Of a stretch of 64,000 bases of DNA, positions 60,634 to 64,000 are shown piece by piece. The position numbers and the translations under genes are program-made. Source of the stretch: an uncultured Porphyromonadaceae bacterium (lineage in GTDB: Bacteria > Bacteroidota > Bacteroidia > Bacteroidales > Muribaculaceae); NCBI GenBank assembly GCA_947175265.1, contig CAMWMD010000008.1:1-64000 (forward strand). The letters are read 5' to 3'. The notes beneath the pieces are model-generated. The model saw only the letters and a list, made by a program, of their open reading frames with translations, ran no database searches and was not told the origin of the DNA. Positions within the stretch are counted from its first letter, which is position 1; the number at the start of each line of letters is the position of its first letter.

Positions 60634-61263
60634 ATGAGCGATGCCGCATATCATATCATAGCCTTGACGGTAGTGGCTGTGGCCCTTTTCAAGGGTTACA
60701 GCAGCGGTTTTACAGGTCAGGTGTCGGGGGTGCTGGGGTTTGCTTTCGGTGCTGTCTGCTCCCACGTGTTTTCTGACGATGTGGAGGGTTTCATAAGGTG
60801 GCTTGTCCCGAGTATCGGTCATGTCCCCGGCAACACGTTTATATATAGTGTTTTGGCCGTTACGGTGATATATATTGGCGTGTACGTGATTTTCCGGATG
60901 CTTACGGGGGTCTTGCGCAGCGCCATGCAGGTCTTCGGGCTTGGCCTTCTCGACCGCCTTCTCGGCGCGGGCTTTTGCGTGGTGAAATACTTGCTCCTCC
61001 TCTCCATAGTCTACAACGTCATAGTCTGCATCAATCCGCATTCTCCACTGATGAAATATGCGAATGCCGACGACGGCAACATTGTGGAGGGTGTGATGCT
61101 TCTTGCTCCGGAGTTCCTGGGGTGTTACAGTTTCACCGATCTCGCCCACATACTCCAACTTCGTGAGGCAAGGAAAATTAGTGTCAACCATCGGGTGTAT
61201 CCCTGCGTTATAAATTCAGAAGCCGGACTTCCGGATAATAAAATAAAGATAGAAAATGCTTAA
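60634..61263 (+). CDS. CvpA family membrane protein
   Basis: The 209-residue protein has four hydrophobic helices (about 5-25, 32-48, 66-92, 110-137), with the family-like YSSGFTGQVSGVLGFAFG, GNTFIYSVLAVTVIYIGVYV and LLDRLLGAGFCVVKYLLLLSIVYN. CvpA proteins are inner-membrane proteins first linked to colicin V production; the role is unclear. It overlaps sufC by 8 bp and leads the suf run. Confidence 0.85.
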   Translation: MSDAAYHIIALTVVAVALFKGYSSGFTGQVSGVLGFAFGAVCSHVFSDDVEGFIRWLVPSIGHVPGNTFIYSVLAVTVIYIGVYVIFRMLTGVLRSAMQVFGLGLLDRLLGAGFCVVKYLLLLSIVYNVIVCINPHSPLMKYANADDGNIVEGVMLLAPEFLGCYSFTDLAHILQLREARKISVNHRVYPCVINSEAGLPDNKIKIENA

Positions 61264-62020
61264 AGTCGAAAATCTCCATGCCCGCATCAACGGTAAGGAA
61301 ATTCTGAAAGGTATAAATCTTGAAGTGCGACCCGGCGAGGTGCACGCAATAATGGGCCCCAACGGGTCAGGAAAATCAACGCTCTCCATGGTGCTTGCCG
61401 GGAATCCTACATACGAGGTGACGGAAGGGAGCGTAAGTTTCTACGACAAGGATCTGCTTGCCATGTCGCCTGAAATCAGAAGCCATGAAGGCCTTTTCCT
61501 CGGATTTCAGTATCCCGTGGAGATTCCCGGAGTCTCTATGGTGAATTTCATGCGTGCTGCCGTCAATGCCAAGCGGGAGTATTTCGGGGAGGGCCCGATG
61601 AGTGCTACCGATTTTCTCAAATTGATGCGGGAGAAGAGGGCGGTCGTGGAACTCGATACCAAACTCGCTTCCCGTTCGGTCAATGAAGGTTTCTCGGGAG
61701 GTGAGAAGAAGCGTAACGAGATTTTCCAGATGGCCGTGCTTGAGCCGAGGCTTTCTATCCTTGACGAGACTGACTCCGGTCTCGATATAGATGCTCTGCG
61801 TGTTGTGGCGGAGGGGGTCAATAAACTCAAGACCGAGAACAACGCCACTATAGTCATTACCCATTATCAGCGTCTGCTCGATTACATTAAGCCCCAGTTT
61901 ATCCATATCCTCTATAAAGGTAGGATTGTGATGACAGGTGGCCCTGAACTCGCGCTTGAACTTGAGGAGAGGGGTTACGACTGGATAAAACAGCAGGTGG
62001 ATGCCCAAGAAAATAACTGA
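61256..62020 (+). CDS. sufC: Fe-S cluster assembly ATPase SufC
   Basis: The 254-residue ABC ATPase has Walker A GPNGSGKST (about 36-44), a Q-loop in GFQYPVEIPGVSM, the signature FSGGEKKRNEI and Walker B SILDETDSGLDIDAL. These are the SufC-specific forms. It powers the SufBCD scaffold that builds Fe-S clusters. sufD follows at 53 bp, but sufB, usual in this operon, is not between cvpA and sufC. Confidence 0.94.
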   Translation: MLKVENLHARINGKEILKGINLEVRPGEVHAIMGPNGSGKSTLSMVLAGNPTYEVTEGSVSFYDKDLLAMSPEIRSHEGLFLGFQYPVEIPGVSMVNFMRAAVNAKREYFGEGPMSATDFLKLMREKRAVVELDTKLASRSVNEGFSGGEKKRNEIFQMAVLEPRLSILDETDSGLDIDALRVVAEGVNKLKTENNATIVITHYQRLLDYIKPQFIHILYKGRIVMTGGPELALELEERGYDWIKQQVDAQENN

Positions 62021-62073
62021 CATGCTTCGCCGGAATTCTGACTCACGTATTTCCGGGATAACAAGGAAGGGAA

Positions 62074-63444
62074 ATGAATGCTCTAAAACAATATATAGAC
62101 CTTTACAAACGACATAATGACCTTGTCGACGGTAATAGTGCCGGGGTGCTCAACGCTCTCCGTCCGGGCGCGCTTGAGGCTCTTGAGAATATGAGGTTGC
62201 CGGCTTACGGATCGGAAAATTATGAGACTACCGATCTCGAGGCAATACTCTCGCCGGATTACGGCGTGAATATAGCGAGAGTGGACATTGACGTGAATCC
62301 TGCCGCCACATTTCATTGCGGGGTGCCCAATCTATCGACGGCTCTTTTTCTGAACGTCAACGATATATATGCTGAGACGGAAAGGTCGCATGAGGGTTTG
62401 CCGGAGGGTGTCTATGCCGGCAGTCTGCGTCGTTTTGCCACGGAATATCCGGAAGTGGCGGCCAAATATTACGGTGCCTGTGCGGATATTGAAAATCCTA
62501 TAGTGGCTCTCGACACACTCCTTGCACAGGATGGTGTCGCCGTGTGGGTGAAAAAGGGTGTGAAGGTAGAAAAGCCTTTGCAAATTGTGAATATTCTCCA
62601 GAACGGAGTGCCTCTAATGGCTGTGCGACGCCTTCTCGTGATTGTGGAGGAAGGTGCAGAGGTGACTATTCTCGGTTGTGACCATACCCAGAATCCGGAT
62701 GTCGAATTTCTGGCTTTACAGACTGTTGAGATGTTTGTTGACAAGGGTAGCCGGCTTGATTACTATGATCTTGAGGAGTCGACAGAGAAGACGTCAAGGC
62801 TTTCCTCCCTATATTTGAGACAGGGTGCCGACAGCAATGTGCTCATCGACGGCATGACCCTCTATAATGGAAGGACAAGGAATGAGTATTATTGTCGCTT
62901 TGAAGGGGAAAGAGGCTCGCTGCGCCTCCTCGGTATGGGTATAGAAGACCGCAGCCGGCGTCTCGACACTTATACAAAGGTGGATCATCTGCATAAGGAA
63001 TGCCATACGGATGAGTTGTTCAAGTTTGTGCTTGATGATGAGGCCGTGGGTGCGTTCGCAGGGTTGGTGCACGTGGTGAAAGGGGCCGATAAGACGGAGG
63101 CTTATCAGAGCAACAGGAATATTGTGGGGTCAGACAAGGCCCGGATGTTCTCCAAGCCTCAGTTGGAGATATATGATGATGACGTGAAGTGCAGTCATGG
63201 TGCCGCGACGGGACAACTTGACGAGACTCAGGTATTCTATATGCGTACGAGAGGGATACCGGAAGATACCGCCAAACTGTTGTTGAAGCAGGCGTTTATG
63301 GCAGATGTCATAGATGGTGTCCGCATGAAAGGGTTGAAGGAACGTCTTCAACTTCTCGTGGAGCGTCGATTTGCGGGGCATCCGCTTAATTGTTCCTCTT
63401 GTCATTCGGCATGCCCGCAAGGAGAGGAGGGTGAGGAATGTTGA
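62074..63444 (+). CDS. sufD: Fe-S cluster assembly protein SufD
   Basis: The 456-residue beta-helix scaffold protein has QIVNILQNGVPLMAVRRLLVIVEEGAEVTILGCDHT (about 168-205), FAGLVHVVKGADKTEAYQSNRNIV (about 328-351) and EIYDDDVKCSHGAATGQLDETQVFYMRTRGI (about 366-396), all core SufB/SufD motifs. It partners SufB and SufC. The C-terminus is Cys-rich (CSSCHSACPQ, final Cys), as in some Bacteroidetes SufD. It overlaps sufS by 7 bp. Confidence 0.92.
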   Translation: MNALKQYIDLYKRHNDLVDGNSAGVLNALRPGALEALENMRLPAYGSENYETTDLEAILSPDYGVNIARVDIDVNPAATFHCGVPNLSTALFLNVNDIYAETERSHEGLPEGVYAGSLRRFATEYPEVAAKYYGACADIENPIVALDTLLAQDGVAVWVKKGVKVEKPLQIVNILQNGVPLMAVRRLLVIVEEGAEVTILGCDHTQNPDVEFLALQTVEMFVDKGSRLDYYDLEESTEKTSRLSSLYLRQGADSNVLIDGMTLYNGRTRNEYYCRFEGERGSLRLLGMGIEDRSRRLDTYTKVDHLHKECHTDELFKFVLDDEAVGAFAGLVHVVKGADKTEAYQSNRNIVGSDKARMFSKPQLEIYDDDVKCSHGAATGQLDETQVFYMRTRGIPEDTAKLLLKQAFMADVIDGVRMKGLKERLQLLVERRFAGHPLNCSSCHSACPQGEEGEEC

Positions 63445-64000
63445 CCGAAAGCGACATAATACGGTTGCGTGAGGAATTCCCCATACTCGGAAGGGAAGTG
63501 TCGGGCAGGAAGATGGTGTATCTTGACAATACCGCTACTTCCCAGACACCCCGTTCCGTCGTGGATGAGATACACCGTATCTATACCACATCGAAGGCCA
63601 ACGTACACCGTGGCGTTCACACTCTGTCGCAGGAGATGACTGATCTTCAGGAGCAGAGCCGTGAGCGCATAAGGAAATATATAAATGCGGAGTCGCGTGA
63701 GGAGGTGATTTTCACCCGGGGCACGACAGAGGCTATAAATCTTGTGGCCTCTTCGTTCGGAAGCAGATTCCACGAGGGGGATGAGGTGATACTTACCGTC
63801 ATGGAGCATCATGCCAATATCGTACCCTGGCAACTGTTGCGTGATAGGTGCGGGATTGTGCTTCGTGTGGTGGATATAAACGACAAGGGGGAACTTGATA
63901 TGGAACAGTACCGTTCCCTCTTCAACGAGCGCACTGTCATGGCTTCATTCTGTCATGTCAGCAATGTGTTGGGTACGGTCAATCCGGTGAAGGAGATGAT
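63438..64000 (+). CDS. sufS: Cysteine desulfurase SufS, partial (C-terminus beyond window edge)
   Basis: The frame is open from the ATG at 63438 to the window end (187 codons). It reads REEFPILGREVSGRKMVYLDNTATSQTPRSVVDEI, then ANVHRGVHTLSQEMT, FTRGTTEAINLVASSFG and MEHHANIVPWQLL, the PLP-enzyme N-terminal half of SufS/CsdA. It releases sulfur from cysteine for cluster assembly. YLDNTATSQ and the HHANIVPWQ His are intact. The PLP Lys and catalytic Cys lie beyond the window. Confidence 0.93.
   Translation, partial: MLTESDIIRLREEFPILGREVSGRKMVYLDNTATSQTPRSVVDEIHRIYTTSKANVHRGVHTLSQEMTDLQEQSRERIRKYINAESREEVIFTRGTTEAINLVASSFGSRFHEGDEVILTVMEHHANIVPWQLLRDRCGIVLRVVDINDKGELDMEQYRSLFNERTVMASFCHVSNVLGTVNPVKEM

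Overview
This 64 kb window comes from a Bacteroidales gut-type bacterium, probably Muribaculaceae-like. The evidence is: TAnnTTTG promoter elements (the Bacteroidetes -7 consensus), type IX secretion genes (porU, porV), a fused ribBA, Bacteroidetes-only families (DUF3822-, DUF6155-, DUF6108-like), short-signal lipoproteins, a choloylglycine-hydrolase family enzyme, and a start-site pattern without obvious Shine-Dalgarno sequences. The species call is inference; no rRNA is present.

Layout. 1-2.7 kb: the edge of an IS1182-like insertion sequence, a REP-associated tyrosine transposase (RAYT) with an unusual C-terminal domain and an adjacent array of small palindromes, and tRNA-Ser(GGA). 2.8-19.6 kb: core genes. 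These are a lipoprotein, a polyprenyl synthase-tatD-CPA2 antiporter run, an amino-acid antiporter, a second CPA2 antiporter with RCK_C domains coupled to an AI-2E family exporter, a PBP4-type peptidase, rsmI, two envelope lipoproteins, a secreted Ntn-hydrolase of the bile salt/penicillin V acylase family and a HAD phosphatase. 19.6-30.2 kb: an accessory, visibly AT-richer, single-strand operon of seven tightly packed genes. It holds an SNF2-type helicase, a two-helix membrane protein, a protein with a HEPN-like RNxxxH motif, a beta-class DNA methyltransferase (Mod), an AAA ATPase, a small protein with an ExK nuclease-like motif and a type III-like restriction helicase-nuclease (Res). This is the best candidate for an undescribed or composite defence system.

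30.4-37 kb: nonulosonic (sialic-type) acid genes neuC, neuB and neuD. neuB and neuD are translationally coupled behind a Fur-family regulator and a DUF6155-like gene. A small cluster with an orphan sigma region-4 protein, a probable anti-sigma factor, a DUF6108-like protein and an outer-membrane protein separates neuC from neuB. A 71-residue heavy-metal-associated protein is divergent from the Fur gene, and a perfect palindrome lies between them. 37-50 kb: housekeeping genes: a SpoU methyltransferase, a DUF1460 protein lacking its expected catalytic Cys, ansA, DUF3822-rsmD, ribBA, an S9 peptidase, a MATE transporter, ispE, and grpE-dnaJ. 50.3-51 kb: a higBA toxin-antitoxin pair. 51-59.6 kb: a uvrD-like helicase, ispF, porV, a degenerate fumarylacetoacetase-like protein, rex and porU, all on the minus strand. 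59.7-64 kb: a GH25 lysozyme, then cvpA-sufC-sufD-sufS with no sufB, the last gene cut by the window edge.

Most ordinary regions hold compact operons with 4-base ATGA or 1-base TAATG overlaps. All family names come from motif reading, not database search.
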